A DNA stretch of 45,121 nt from an uncultured Bacilli bacterium (GTDB lineage Bacteria; Bacillota_I; Bacilli_A; RF39; UBA660): assembly GCA_934130485.1 (NCBI GenBank), contig CAKOYE010000004.1, positions 1-45,121 of the forward strand. Reading direction: 5' to 3'. Within the stretch, counting starts at the first letter, position 1. Each line of letters starts with the position of its first letter. Positions 34,080 to 42,372 of this stretch are shown here, piece by piece. The notes beneath the pieces were generated by a model. The model saw only the letters and a program-made list of their open reading frames with translations. It did not search any database and was not told the DNA's origin. The position numbers and the translations under genes were made by a program.

Positions 34080-36152
34080 TTATAATTTTTTATAAAATTG
34101 CTTATTTTTTTCATTATTATCTAATGTGAAATTATCATTTTTTATGTTAGATTCAATGTTATTTTGATTATCAATAATTTCATTGAGTGTATTAGAAATT
34201 TCTATAAATTCTTGAATATTTTCAATATCTTTTTTAATAACATTATTAGTCATTATTTTTGAAATTAAATTTGGTAATAAATTTACTCTTAAATTATTTA
34301 ATTTATCCATATATATTAAATTACTATTAATTATTAGATTAATTTGAATATATTTTTCTTGTATTAAAATTATACTATTTTTAAAACTTTCAATTTTTTC
34401 AATTTTTATATTTTTTTTAAGTAATAAGTCAGATTCACTAATTACATCAAGATTAACGAAATCTAAATTATAATTTTCTAAATAATTAATATGTTCCTCT
34501 AACTTTTTTATATAAATAATGATTAACTCTTTTAATTCATTTAAAATTTGAATTTCTTTTTCAGAACTAGTTAATTCATTATTTATAGAATTATTTAGTT
34601 CTTCTAATATTTCTTTATTTAAAGTAATATTATCGTTATCATATTTAAAAAATAATTTTTTAAAAAAACTTTCTTTATTACTTATAGTTGTTAATTCATC
34701 AAATTTTTGTTTTATTTGATGAATTTTAATATCTTTAGAAAAGTGAGTTACTGTATTATGTAGAGTAGTGGATATATATAAGGGATAGATATTTAGTTCA
34801 TTTCCAAAATTAAATAGTTCCATGTATTCATTAGTATTTAATTCTTTTATTTGATAATTTTTTAAATCATTTGTTACTTCAAGTATATTTTTATTATTAA
34901 GGTTATTTTCTATCGTATTTGATGGAATAATGGATGTTTTTTTATTTTCAGTGTTTTTTGTTTCAACATTTTTTGTTTCAACATTTTTTGTTTCAATATA
35001 TTTTTTTATATAATGTTCCAAGTCCGTTCTATAATCGTAACTGATTGAATTATTTAAATTATATATAATTGTATTAATGATATCTTGATGTTGAGAATAG
35101 ATAAAATATTTTTTATTAGTAATATTATTATGTTCTAATTTGTCTTTAATTTTATATAATAATTCATTTTTTCTAATTTCATCAATATAGGTATTACTTA
35201 TAATTTGTTTTTTAGTCATACCTGTATATTCAATATCACATTTGTATGATTTGATTAATTTTTTTAAATTTATTGGTGTATTATAAATAATTAAATTATT
35301 AATTACATAATTACCTAGTGAATCTATTGATAAATTTGAATGAGAAATTGAATTAGCTATATTAAATAAGCTTGAATTTATATTAATATTAAAGTATTTT
35401 GCACTATTGTCTTTTTGTATTTGTTCACAAATTTTATTTAAGTCTGTGTAAATAGTGTCTTCAGAAACTATAATGGTATCTAAGTTTGGACACTTCCCAA
35501 ATGCATTATCTTCAATTTCTTGTATATTGCATTCAACTATAAGACTTTGAAGATTAAAGCAAGAATAAAATGCGTGTTCTTTAATTTCAGTTACACTATT
35601 TGGAATATTAATTTTTTTTAGGTTTTGGCATCCTCCAAATGTACATCTTTCAATCTTAGTTATATTATTTGGTAGATTAATTGATTGTAGGTTTGTGCAG
35701 TTTTCAAAAGCTCCAAATTTAATTTGAGTTACTCTACTTGATATATTAATTGTTTTTAAAGAACTACAGTTAGCAAATGCTTCTTCATCAATTTTAGTTA
35801 TATTACTTGGTATATTAATTGATTGTAAACTTATACAACCTTCAAAAGCATGAGCTTTGATTACAGTTATACTACCTGATATGTTAATTGTTTCTAAAGA
35901 ACTACAGTTAGCAAATGCTTCTTCCCCAATTCTAGTTATATTACTTGATATATTAATTGTTTCTAAAAGTTTACAACCATAAAATGCATTATTCCCAATT
36001 TTATTTACATGTTCTGGAATGTTGATAAACTTCAAATCTGTACCAGCAAATGCATACTCATTAATTTCTGTTATGTTGTCTGGAATAATAATTGTACCAT
36101 TTATTATATCTTTATTAGTTACTTTAATAAGCTTATTATTTTTTATTTCCAT
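34080..36152 (-). CDS. LRR_5 (BspA-type) leucine-rich repeat protein with long helical tail, copy A
   Basis: A 690-residue paralogue of the neighbouring LRR protein. Nine 23-residue LRR_5 units (about 25-230, e.g. ITRIGEEAFANCSSLETINI) follow the same N-terminal cap (MEIKNNKLIKVTNKDIINGT). Then come the shared linker (YTDLNKICEQI, NTYIDEIRKNELLYKI), a short ETKNV repeat and a helical coiled-coil-like tail ending NEKNKQFYKKL. No signal peptide or membrane helix is seen. A GGAGG site precedes the ATG at 36152. Internal 138-bp (two-repeat) duplication explains most of its greater LRR length. Function unknown; LRR_5 proteins often bind host or microbial proteins, but a cytoplasmic location would argue for another role. 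Confidence 0.75.
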   Translation of the reverse strand: MEIKNNKLIKVTNKDIINGTIIIPDNITEINEYAFAGTDLKFINIPEHVNKIGNNAFYGCKLLETINISSNITRIGEEAFANCSSLETINISGSITVIKAHAFEGCISLQSINIPSNITKIDEEAFANCSSLKTINISSRVTQIKFGAFENCTNLQSINLPNNITKIERCTFGGCQNLKKINIPNSVTEIKEHAFYSCFNLQSLIVECNIQEIEDNAFGKCPNLDTIIVSEDTIYTDLNKICEQIQKDNSAKYFNININSSLFNIANSISHSNLSIDSLGNYVINNLIIYNTPINLKKLIKSYKCDIEYTGMTKKQIISNTYIDEIRKNELLYKIKDKLEHNNITNKKYFIYSQHQDIINTIIYNLNNSISYDYRTDLEHYIKKYIETKNVETKNVETKNTENKKTSIIPSNTIENNLNNKNILEVTNDLKNYQIKELNTNEYMELFNFGNELNIYPLYISTTLHNTVTHFSKDIKIHQIKQKFDELTTISNKESFFKKLFFKYDNDNITLNKEILEELNNSINNELTSSEKEIQILNELKELIIIYIKKLEEHINYLENYNLDFVNLDVISESDLLLKKNIKIEKIESFKNSIILIQEKYIQINLIINSNLIYMDKLNNLRVNLLPNLISKIMTNNVIKKDIENIQEFIEISNTLNEIIDNQNNIESNIKNDNFTLDNNEKNKQFYKKL
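34960..35000 (-). repeat. 15-bp tandem repeat in LRR copy A
   Basis: Two perfect copies and a partial third of a 15-bp unit (first two at 34960-34974 and 34975-34989), encoding ETKNV-type repeats. The change per unit is in frame, so copy number can vary without breaking the gene. Confidence 0.75.
35761..35947 (-). repeat. 138-bp internal duplication (two LRR units) in copy A
   Basis: The segment encoding EEAFANCSSL occurs at about 35761 and again 138 bp further at 35899, with 26 identical bases at the start. 138 bp is exactly 46 codons, two LRR_5 repeats. It indicates recent repeat expansion. Confidence 0.7.
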
Positions 36153-36182
36153 AAAATACCTCCCTCATAAATACTGTTACAT

Positions 36183-36211
36183 ATAATATCATACTAGTTA
36201 ATGATTATCAA
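36183..36211 (-). promoter_or_regulatory. Promoter of LRR copy A
   Basis: Minus strand TTGATA (36211-36206), 17 bp, TATTAT (36188-36183). Confidence 0.6.
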
Positions 36212-36260
36212 TATTAATATTTAAAATGTATAGAAAATAATAGATTAAACCTTGTTTTTT

Positions 36261-36269
36261 TGATATAAT
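36261..36269 (+). promoter_or_regulatory. Extended -10 promoter of lepA
   Basis: TTG-A-TATAAT (TG at 36261-36262), 17 bp before the start; no strong -35 is visible. Confidence 0.4.
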
Positions 36270-36286
36270 TATTAAAGGTGAATTAA

Positions 36287-38086
36287 ATGAAAAAAGAAAA
36301 TATTAGAAATTTTTCCATAATTGCACATATTGATCATGGTAAAAGTACACTTGCAGATAGAATACTAGAACTTACTGGTGCCGTTAGTGAAAGAGAAAAG
36401 CAAGACCAACTGCTAGATAATATGGAACTTGAAAGAGAACGTGGAATTACAATAAAACTTAATGCGGTTCAATTAAAATATAATTATAAGGGCGAAGATT
36501 TTATTTTGCACTTAATAGATACTCCAGGTCATGTTGATTTTACTTATGAAGTAAGTAGAAGCTTAGCCGCTTGTGAGGGAGCAATTTTAGTAGTTGATGC
36601 TGCTCAAGGAATTGAAGCTCAAACTTTAGCAAATTTATATCTTGCTTTAGAACATAATTTAACTATTATCCCTGTTATAAATAAAATAGATTTGCCTAAT
36701 GCAGATCCTGATAGAGTAAAAAGAGAACTTATGGATACTTTAGGATTTGATGAAGATGAATTTATTTTAACTAGTGCTAAAAATGGTATTGGAATAAAAG
36801 AATTAGTTGACGCTATTATAGAGCGTATTCCATCTCCAAAAGAAGTCGATAACAAACACTTGCAAGCTTTAATTTTTGATAGTTGTTATGATCCATATAG
36901 AGGTATTGTAACTTTAGTTAGAATTGTAAATGGTAGTGTTAAAGTAGGCGATAAAATTAAAATGATGGCAACAGGTGCTACTTATGATGTTGTAGAACTT
37001 GGCGTACATACTCCAAAAGAAATAAAGAAGAACAAGTTGGAAGCTGGAGAAGTAGGATTTATCTGTGCTTCAATTAAAAGTATTAGTGATGTTAAAGTAG
37101 GCGATACAATAACTCTTGATAATAATCCGGCTACCCATGTATTACCTGGTTATAAACCTATGAAACCAATGGTTTTTTGCGGATTATATCCAATTGAATC
37201 ATCACGTTATCCAGAACTTAGAGAAGCATTAGAAAAACTAAAACTTAATGACGCATCACTAGAGTTTGAACCAGAAACATCCAAAGCACTTGGTTTTGGA
37301 TTTAGATGCGGATTTTTAGGACTTTTACATATGGATGTTATTGAAACTAGAATAGAAAGAGAATTTAATATTGACCTAATCGCAACAAGTCCATCAGTTA
37401 TTTATGAAATTGAACTTACTGATGGAAGTGTTATTTCTATTGATTCTCCAGTTAAAATGCCCGAAAGACAAAGAATAGCAAAGATATCAGAACCATATAT
37501 TAGAACTAATATATTTGTACCAAGTAATTATATAGGTCCTATTATGGAATTATGTCAGGATAAAAGAGGAAACTATATTTCTATGGAATATATTGATAAA
37601 ACAAGAGTTAATATTCACTATGAAATACCATTATCTGAAATTGTTTATGATTTTTTTGATAAATTAAAATCAACTACTAAAGGATATGCATCATTTGATT
37701 ATGAATTAATTGGTTATAAACCAAGCGATTTAGTAAAAATGGATATTTTATTAAATGGCGAAATTGTTGATGCATTAAGTGTTATAGTTCATAAGGATTT
37801 TGCCTATAAAAGAGGTAAATCAATTGTAGAAAATTTAAGAAAATTAATACCACGTCAACAATTTGAAGTTCCAATTCAAGCTTGCTTAGGTAATAAAGCG
37901 ATAGCTCGTGAGACTGTTAAAGCAGTAAGAAAAGATGTTTTAGCAAAATGTTACGGTGGAGATGTATCAAGAAAAAGAAAGCTACTTGAAAAACAAAAAG
38001 AAGGAAAAAAACGTATGAAAATGGTTGGTAGTGTAGAAATACCACAAGAAGCTTTTCTAGCAGTTTTAAGTATGGACGAGGAGTGA
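36287..38086 (+). CDS. lepA: Elongation factor 4 (LepA), ribosomal back-translocase GTPase
   Basis: Translation GTPase of 599 residues, full length. G1 AHIDHGKST (13-21), the G2 region RGITIK, G3 DTPGH and G4 NKIDLP are followed by domains II, III and V. The LepA-specific C-terminal domain (about 490-599) contains GGDVSRKRKLLEKQKEGKKRMK and VEIPQEAF. An AGGTG ribosome site precedes the ATG. It ends in TGA, showing that TGA is a stop here, and the SpoIIID-like regulator starts 4 bp later, so the two are cotranscribed. Confidence 0.97.
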   Translation: MKKENIRNFSIIAHIDHGKSTLADRILELTGAVSEREKQDQLLDNMELERERGITIKLNAVQLKYNYKGEDFILHLIDTPGHVDFTYEVSRSLAACEGAILVVDAAQGIEAQTLANLYLALEHNLTIIPVINKIDLPNADPDRVKRELMDTLGFDEDEFILTSAKNGIGIKELVDAIIERIPSPKEVDNKHLQALIFDSCYDPYRGIVTLVRIVNGSVKVGDKIKMMATGATYDVVELGVHTPKEIKKNKLEAGEVGFICASIKSISDVKVGDTITLDNNPATHVLPGYKPMKPMVFCGLYPIESSRYPELREALEKLKLNDASLEFEPETSKALGFGFRCGFLGLLHMDVIETRIEREFNIDLIATSPSVIYEIELTDGSVISIDSPVKMPERQRIAKISEPYIRTNIFVPSNYIGPIMELCQDKRGNYISMEYIDKTRVNIHYEIPLSEIVYDFFDKLKSTTKGYASFDYELIGYKPSDLVKMDILLNGEIVDALSVIVHKDFAYKRGKSIVENLRKLIPRQQFEVPIQACLGNKAIARETVKAVRKDVLAKCYGGDVSRKRKLLEKQKEGKKRMKMVGSVEIPQEAFLAVLSMDEE

Positions 38087-38090
38087 AAAT

Positions 38091-38666
38091 ATGAAAGAAA
38101 AAGAGAAAAAAATACTAATTACAGTTAAGGCGTTTTTAGAACATCCAGATTTTACTAATGAAGAAATAGCTAGATTAACAGGTTATTCCCCTTCAAGTGT
38201 TCAAAGATATTTAAATGATCCATCTATTAAAGAAATTTTTAATGAAGAAACATTCAACAAAATAAAAGAATTATTATCTAATAACATTACGAATGCTAGA
38301 AGAAAAGGTGGATTTAACTCATTTCAAAAGAATGAACCAATAAAAAATGAACGAGGTGTCTTTATAGGTAATAAAAAAACAAATCAAACTGATAGACTTG
38401 AAAATAAATGTAAAGATATATTATTTTTTTCAGATCTATTTTTAAGAAATCCTAATTTGTCATTACAACAAATTGCAGATATATATAATAAAAGTTTTGA
38501 TAAAAAAGTCACTAGAGATTATGTTTATGACTGTTTAACATCTAAATCATCATATGATTTATTATCTGATAATCTATATGAAATAATTATTGAGAAAATG
38601 GAAGAAAGAAGAATATTGGGTAACAAAAATGGTGCGATAGAAACCAACAATAAACGACAAAAATAG
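38091..38666 (+). CDS. SpoIIID-like helix-turn-helix protein with two modules
   Basis: A 191-residue putative DNA-binding protein. Each half resembles the small sporulation regulator SpoIIID. Module 1 (about 5-85) has FTNEEIARLTGYSPSSVQRY, LNDPSIKEIF and then ARRKGGFNSF, comparable to SpoIIID's TVRVIAKEFGVSKSTVHKDL, TERLPEI and RHLRGGEAT. Module 2 (about 105-185) has LSLQQIADIYNKSF, VTRDYVYDCLTS, LLSDNLYEII and RRILGNKNGA. SpoIIID itself has one module of about 90 residues and controls mother-cell genes. Placement behind lepA is unusual for a sporulation regulator. The HTH assignment is firm; the SpoIIID relationship is by pattern only. Confidence 0.65.
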   Translation: MKEKEKKILITVKAFLEHPDFTNEEIARLTGYSPSSVQRYLNDPSIKEIFNEETFNKIKELLSNNITNARRKGGFNSFQKNEPIKNERGVFIGNKKTNQTDRLENKCKDILFFSDLFLRNPNLSLQQIADIYNKSFDKKVTRDYVYDCLTSKSSYDLLSDNLYEIIIEKMEERRILGNKNGAIETNNKRQK

Positions 38667-38667
38667 C

Positions 38668-38698
38668 AAAAAAGAGTAGATTATTCTATTCTTTTTTT
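38668..38698 (+). terminator. Terminator of the lepA operon
   Basis: AAAAAAGAGTAGA (38668-38680), TTAT, TCTATTCTTTTTTT (38685-38698). Confidence 0.85.
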
Positions 38699-38734
38699 GT
38701 ATAATTATAATAGTATTGAAGGGAGGAATTTGGG

Positions 38735-40195
38735 ATTATACCCGAAAATTTTATGCTTGATAAGTTAAAAAAAATTTTTATTATTGTTTCAATAGTTTTA
38801 TTTGTTATATTTCCGGAGTTTTTAATTTTTATTATATTTTTTTGGACAATATTTGGGTCACTATTAAAACTTCAAAATTTAAAAACGAAAAAAACAACAT
38901 CTAGGAAAACATTAAAAAATGCTTTATTAAATAAACCAAGTGATTTAGAATTTGTTGATATATTGGGTGGGGCTAGTGATGATGATCTTCTTGATTTAAT
39001 AATTGAAGATGAGTTAAAAAAAATTAACATTGATAAAAAATATAATTTAAATAATATTTTTAAGAAAAAGTTAATTGCGACAATTATATTTTCATTTACT
39101 AATTTTGTATTTTTAGCTAGTATATTTTTTCATTTTCCACTTTATAAGTATGTATTAGAAATAATAAATATTATTGTTTATGTTCATTTTATGAGAAAAT
39201 TTAATATAGTTAATTATTTAAAAAAAGAGATAAAATCTAGACCTACAGAAAATATATCTTATGTAGTTTCTAGTATGGTAACAGGTAATATTTGTTACAT
39301 TAATAATGTTTTAGTTTCATTTGTTTTAATTTCATTTTCATTTATAATAGCTAGCTTTACATTTTATAATCCTCACATTTTATACGAAAAGGTAGATGGT
39401 GGATATTATGTAAGATTTTATACAGCAGGAATTACAAATTTTGAAACTGTTACAATTCCCGAAACTTATAAGAATGAATCTGTTATAGGTATTAGAGGAA
39501 ATGTATTTAAAGAAATGCGTTTTTTGAAAGAAGTAAATTTACCAGAAACGATTGAAGTCATTAGGGGTTCTGCATTTAAAAATTGTACTTCATTAGAAAA
39601 AATTAATTTACCTAGTAAAATAACAGAAATTAAAGGAAACACATTTGAAGGGTGTATATCATTAAAAAGTATTAATATACCAGATAATGTTACTAGAATT
39701 GGTGGTTACGCTTTTTACAGTAATTATTCCTTATCAAATGTTTCAATTAGTAAAAATAGTAAGTTAAGTGAAATCGGTTCCTCTGCATTTAGGGACTGTG
39801 GTTCCTTAAAAAGTATAACAATTCCTAAAAATACGAATGTTAATAAACGTGCATTTAAAGAAAGTCCAACAATTGTTAATAGATATGAAGATTCAACTAT
39901 CAATGATTATGTAAAGAATAATGATTTAGAAAAAAATTATACATTGGTTTTAGATCAAACAATAATTATTAATAGTGATTTAAGATTAACACTTGCTTCA
40001 TTTGAAAGTACTAATAAGGATAAAGATATTTTCACAGGATTAAAGGGAGTTATAAAAATTGAATTAAATAAAAAATTATATTATTTTTATTTTCAAACAT
40101 CTTATCCTCAAAAATCCAAATATTCTGTGGGTAAATATAATTTTGAAATTATCTCTGGGTCAGATAAATATGTTAGAGTAAAAATTAACTATTAG
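38735..40195 (+). CDS. Membrane protein with extracytoplasmic LRR_5 domain
   Basis: Function unknown. Counting from the ATG at 38753 it has 480 residues: a hydrophobic N-terminus (about 7-37), a polar segment, two or three helices (about 102-142 and 182-205), then an LRR_5 domain of five units (about 240-365, e.g. ITEIKGNTFEGCISLKSINI). A C-terminal beta-rich domain (about 385-480) follows. The start is doubtful: the only good ribosome site, GGGAGG (38721-38726), is eight bases before an in-frame ATT at 38735 and 26 before the ATG. I give the ATT as start, tentatively. It is first in the operon with the radical SAM enzyme, 9 bp before that gene. Confidence 0.7.
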   Translation: MIPENFMLDKLKKIFIIVSIVLFVIFPEFLIFIIFFWTIFGSLLKLQNLKTKKTTSRKTLKNALLNKPSDLEFVDILGGASDDDLLDLIIEDELKKINIDKKYNLNNIFKKKLIATIIFSFTNFVFLASIFFHFPLYKYVLEIINIIVYVHFMRKFNIVNYLKKEIKSRPTENISYVVSSMVTGNICYINNVLVSFVLISFSFIIASFTFYNPHILYEKVDGGYYVRFYTAGITNFETVTIPETYKNESVIGIRGNVFKEMRFLKEVNLPETIEVIRGSAFKNCTSLEKINLPSKITEIKGNTFEGCISLKSINIPDNVTRIGGYAFYSNYSLSNVSISKNSKLSEIGSSAFRDCGSLKSITIPKNTNVNKRAFKESPTIVNRYEDSTINDYVKNNDLEKNYTLVLDQTIIINSDLRLTLASFESTNKDKDIFTGLKGVIKIELNKKLYYFYFQTSYPQKSKYSVGKYNFEIISGSDKYVRVKINY

Positions 40196-40204
40196 GTGGA
40201 ATTT

Positions 40205-41953
40205 ATGAATAATTATAAGTTTATACATTTATTATATGTGCCTACTATGGCTTGTAATATGGCCTGTAAGTATTGCTATTTAGAAGACAATACAAAAGAT
40301 AATTGGATGAATTATAAACCAGTTGATACTTTAAAATACGCTATTAAAAAATTTAATGATGCTAATGTAATTCCTTTTAATATATCACTTCACGGGGGCG
40401 AAGTAACAGTTTTAAGTAAAGATGATTTTCACAGTTTGATAGAATATATAAGTAACTATTATGATTTAAATAAAAAAATTATAACAGATAATGGTTTTAA
40501 ACTAGGAAGTCCACATATAAAAACAAATTTGTACAATTTAAGTAAACATATTGATACAATAAAAGAATTTAATGTATCGATTAGTGGAAGTCTTGACCTA
40601 CCTTTTTTGCTTCACGATAAATTTAGAGTAACAAAGGATAATAAAACTACTTTAGATAAAATATTAGAAAATATTAATTTACTAAAAGATATACCAAATA
40701 AGAAAAAAGTTTCTGCAACAATATTTAAAGAACATTATAATTATATTGATGATATTATTAAAGATATAAAATATCTACACAAAAATACTTGTTTAGATAT
40801 GAATGATTTTAATTTTATGATTGGTTTTGATTATAATTCTAATGGACTTTTAACACCTTTAAGTGAAGATGAACAACTTGATTTTTTTAACAAAATGCAT
40901 TCCTTTTTTGATGGTACAGATTTGGATGCTGGAGTTAATGGTGCTTGGTTTAACGAATTTGGGCCAGAGTATTGTACTAATTGTGATAATTGTGGTGAAA
41001 AATTTTTCTTGTTAGAGAAAAATGGCGATATTTATTCCTGTGTTAGAGGTCAAAAAAATAAGGATTATTATTTTGGAAATATATATAAAGATAGTGTAGA
41101 AACTATTTTAAATAATGCAGCCACAAAAATGTTTAAAAATCATAATCAATTATCATTTAATGAAGAGTGCGCAAACTGTGAATATTTATATCTATGTAAA
41201 ACTGGTTGTCCTTTTGTTAAAAATATATATAAATCTAATAAATCATATACTTGTAAATTACAGAAAGCCTTATATAAAAGAAGAAATTATGAATTATTAG
41301 AAAAACCTGATGAGTTTAGATATTATTATGTATCTAAAATGCATCCTGAATTATTAGAAAAGTATATACCACAAAATAATTCATATAATTCTTATCCAAA
41401 TTTAGAAGAAATAATAAAAAATGATTCAGATTTAAAATATATATATGATTCTAACTCTTTTATTTTGTTAGTTGATGGAAAAAAATATAATTTAGAATCA
41501 CAAATATTAAGAAAATCAAGAGAAATAATTTATTTTGGCGACGAATCAAATATAAAAATATATGTTAAGTCTTGTATTATGGATGCTTTAAGTGAATATC
41601 CGTCTAATAATTCACTTTATATGATGGTTTTAAGTGGCGACTTAATTAAATATGGTGATGAAGGAAGAATAAAACAAGCACATATTATGTCACATCAAAT
41701 TTATAAAGGTGTATTAGAAAAAAATGTATCAGATATAGATGGATATTTCTGTTTTGATATTTCAAATATTTTAAAAGAGTACAAAGATTATTATTCTAAT
41801 ACTAATCCTAACAATTTATTTTTTACTACAACCGCATTAAGAGAGTATCATTATTTAAAGCAAAAAAATAATGCATATTATCATATACAAGCTATAAATT
41901 TACCATTTCAAAATATAGAATTTTATTATGTTAAGGAGGAAGATTATGTTTAA
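40205..41953 (+). CDS. Radical SAM/SPASM-domain enzyme, probable peptide or protein modifier
   Basis: A 582-residue iron-sulfur enzyme. The radical SAM cluster is C17-x3-C21-x2-C24 (ACNMACKYC), with HGGE at 63-66. A SPASM-type auxiliary-cluster region follows: C257, C260, C263, C279 (GDIYSC), C322-x2-C325-x5-C331-x3-C335 and C350. This pattern is typical of anaerobic sulfatase-maturase and RiPP-maturase families. Beyond residue 360 is a further region of about 220 residues, mixed alpha/beta, which I do not recognise. The start at 40205 is chosen for the AGGTGG site; a GTG three codons earlier lies within it. The last 8 bp overlap the next gene, so the pair is translationally coupled. The likely substrate is encoded next door; the reaction is unknown. 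Confidence 0.85.
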   Translation: MNNYKFIHLLYVPTMACNMACKYCYLEDNTKDNWMNYKPVDTLKYAIKKFNDANVIPFNISLHGGEVTVLSKDDFHSLIEYISNYYDLNKKIITDNGFKLGSPHIKTNLYNLSKHIDTIKEFNVSISGSLDLPFLLHDKFRVTKDNKTTLDKILENINLLKDIPNKKKVSATIFKEHYNYIDDIIKDIKYLHKNTCLDMNDFNFMIGFDYNSNGLLTPLSEDEQLDFFNKMHSFFDGTDLDAGVNGAWFNEFGPEYCTNCDNCGEKFFLLEKNGDIYSCVRGQKNKDYYFGNIYKDSVETILNNAATKMFKNHNQLSFNEECANCEYLYLCKTGCPFVKNIYKSNKSYTCKLQKALYKRRNYELLEKPDEFRYYYVSKMHPELLEKYIPQNNSYNSYPNLEEIIKNDSDLKYIYDSNSFILLVDGKKYNLESQILRKSREIIYFGDESNIKIYVKSCIMDALSEYPSNNSLYMMVLSGDLIKYGDEGRIKQAHIMSHQIYKGVLEKNVSDIDGYFCFDISNILKEYKDYYSNTNPNNLFFTTTALREYHYLKQKNNAYYHIQAINLPFQNIEFYYVKEEDYV

Positions 41954-42365
41954 TGAGAAACCTAAAACTTATAATGAATTAATTCTTATAAAAAAATGTT
42001 GTGAATTAAAAAAATATTATAATATTTCAATGGATTTATTAGAAGAAATATATAAATTTTTGAGTGAAAATGAAACAAATAGTATATCTATTACTACAAT
42101 AAATAATACTCTTATTTTTTATGAAACTATTAATCAAAATATGGGAGTAAAAGATGCACTTAATAACACCAATAGTTCAAAATCTATAGTGTTAACCCCA
42201 ATTGACGCTAATATTCATAATAAAATTGATATGATATCTATAAAAAATAATTCTATAACCATAGTTCCACATTATGTACCATCTTCATCAAGTGGTGGAT
42301 GGAGTTCTGGTGGCGGCTCATCTAATAATAATAACAATAACAACAATAACAACAATAATAATTAG
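41946..42365 (+). CDS. Small protein with Gly/Ser/Trp tail and poly-Asn end, candidate radical SAM substrate
   Basis: A 139-residue protein, not recognised. An AAGGAGG site overlaps the end of the radical SAM gene and precedes ATG 41946; a frame opening at 41928 lies upstream of that site. Residues 1-105 form an ordinary helical/beta domain with a Cys pair (C18, C19). From 111 the sequence becomes VPSSSSGGWSSGGGSS with a single Trp (W119), then thirteen Asn to the stop. Low-complexity Gly/Ser tails with one aromatic residue beside a SPASM enzyme are reminiscent of RiPP precursors, in which a leader-like domain is recognised and the tail is modified. No double-Gly leader cut, transporter or protease is adjacent, so a non-secreted modified protein is also possible. 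Confidence 0.6.
   Translation: MFNEKPKTYNELILIKKCCELKKYYNISMDLLEEIYKFLSENETNSISITTINNTLIFYETINQNMGVKDALNNTNSSKSIVLTPIDANIHNKIDMISIKNNSITIVPHYVPSSSSGGWSSGGGSSNNNNNNNNNNNNN
42324..42362 (+). repeat. AAT/AAC trinucleotide repeat encoding poly-Asn
   Basis: Thirteen consecutive AAT or AAC codons end the gene. This is a microsatellite whose length changes would stay in frame. The mixed AAT/AAC pattern suggests it is not a very recent pure-repeat expansion. Confidence 0.9.
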
Positions 42366-42372
42366 GTGAAAT

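Noticed and set aside
33929..34129. Plus-strand frame across the two LRR genes' junction
   Set aside because: Spans two promoters and gene ends on the other strand; no ribosome site.
34960..35000. Short regular repeats considered as a CRISPR array
   Set aside because: Units are 15 bp, directly adjacent without spacers, and in frame within a coding gene.
36619..36855. Reverse frame in lepA
   Set aside because: Shadow of a highly conserved gene.
41115..41300. Plus-strand 61-codon frame inside the radical SAM gene
   Set aside because: Out-of-frame shadow within the SPASM region; no ribosome site.
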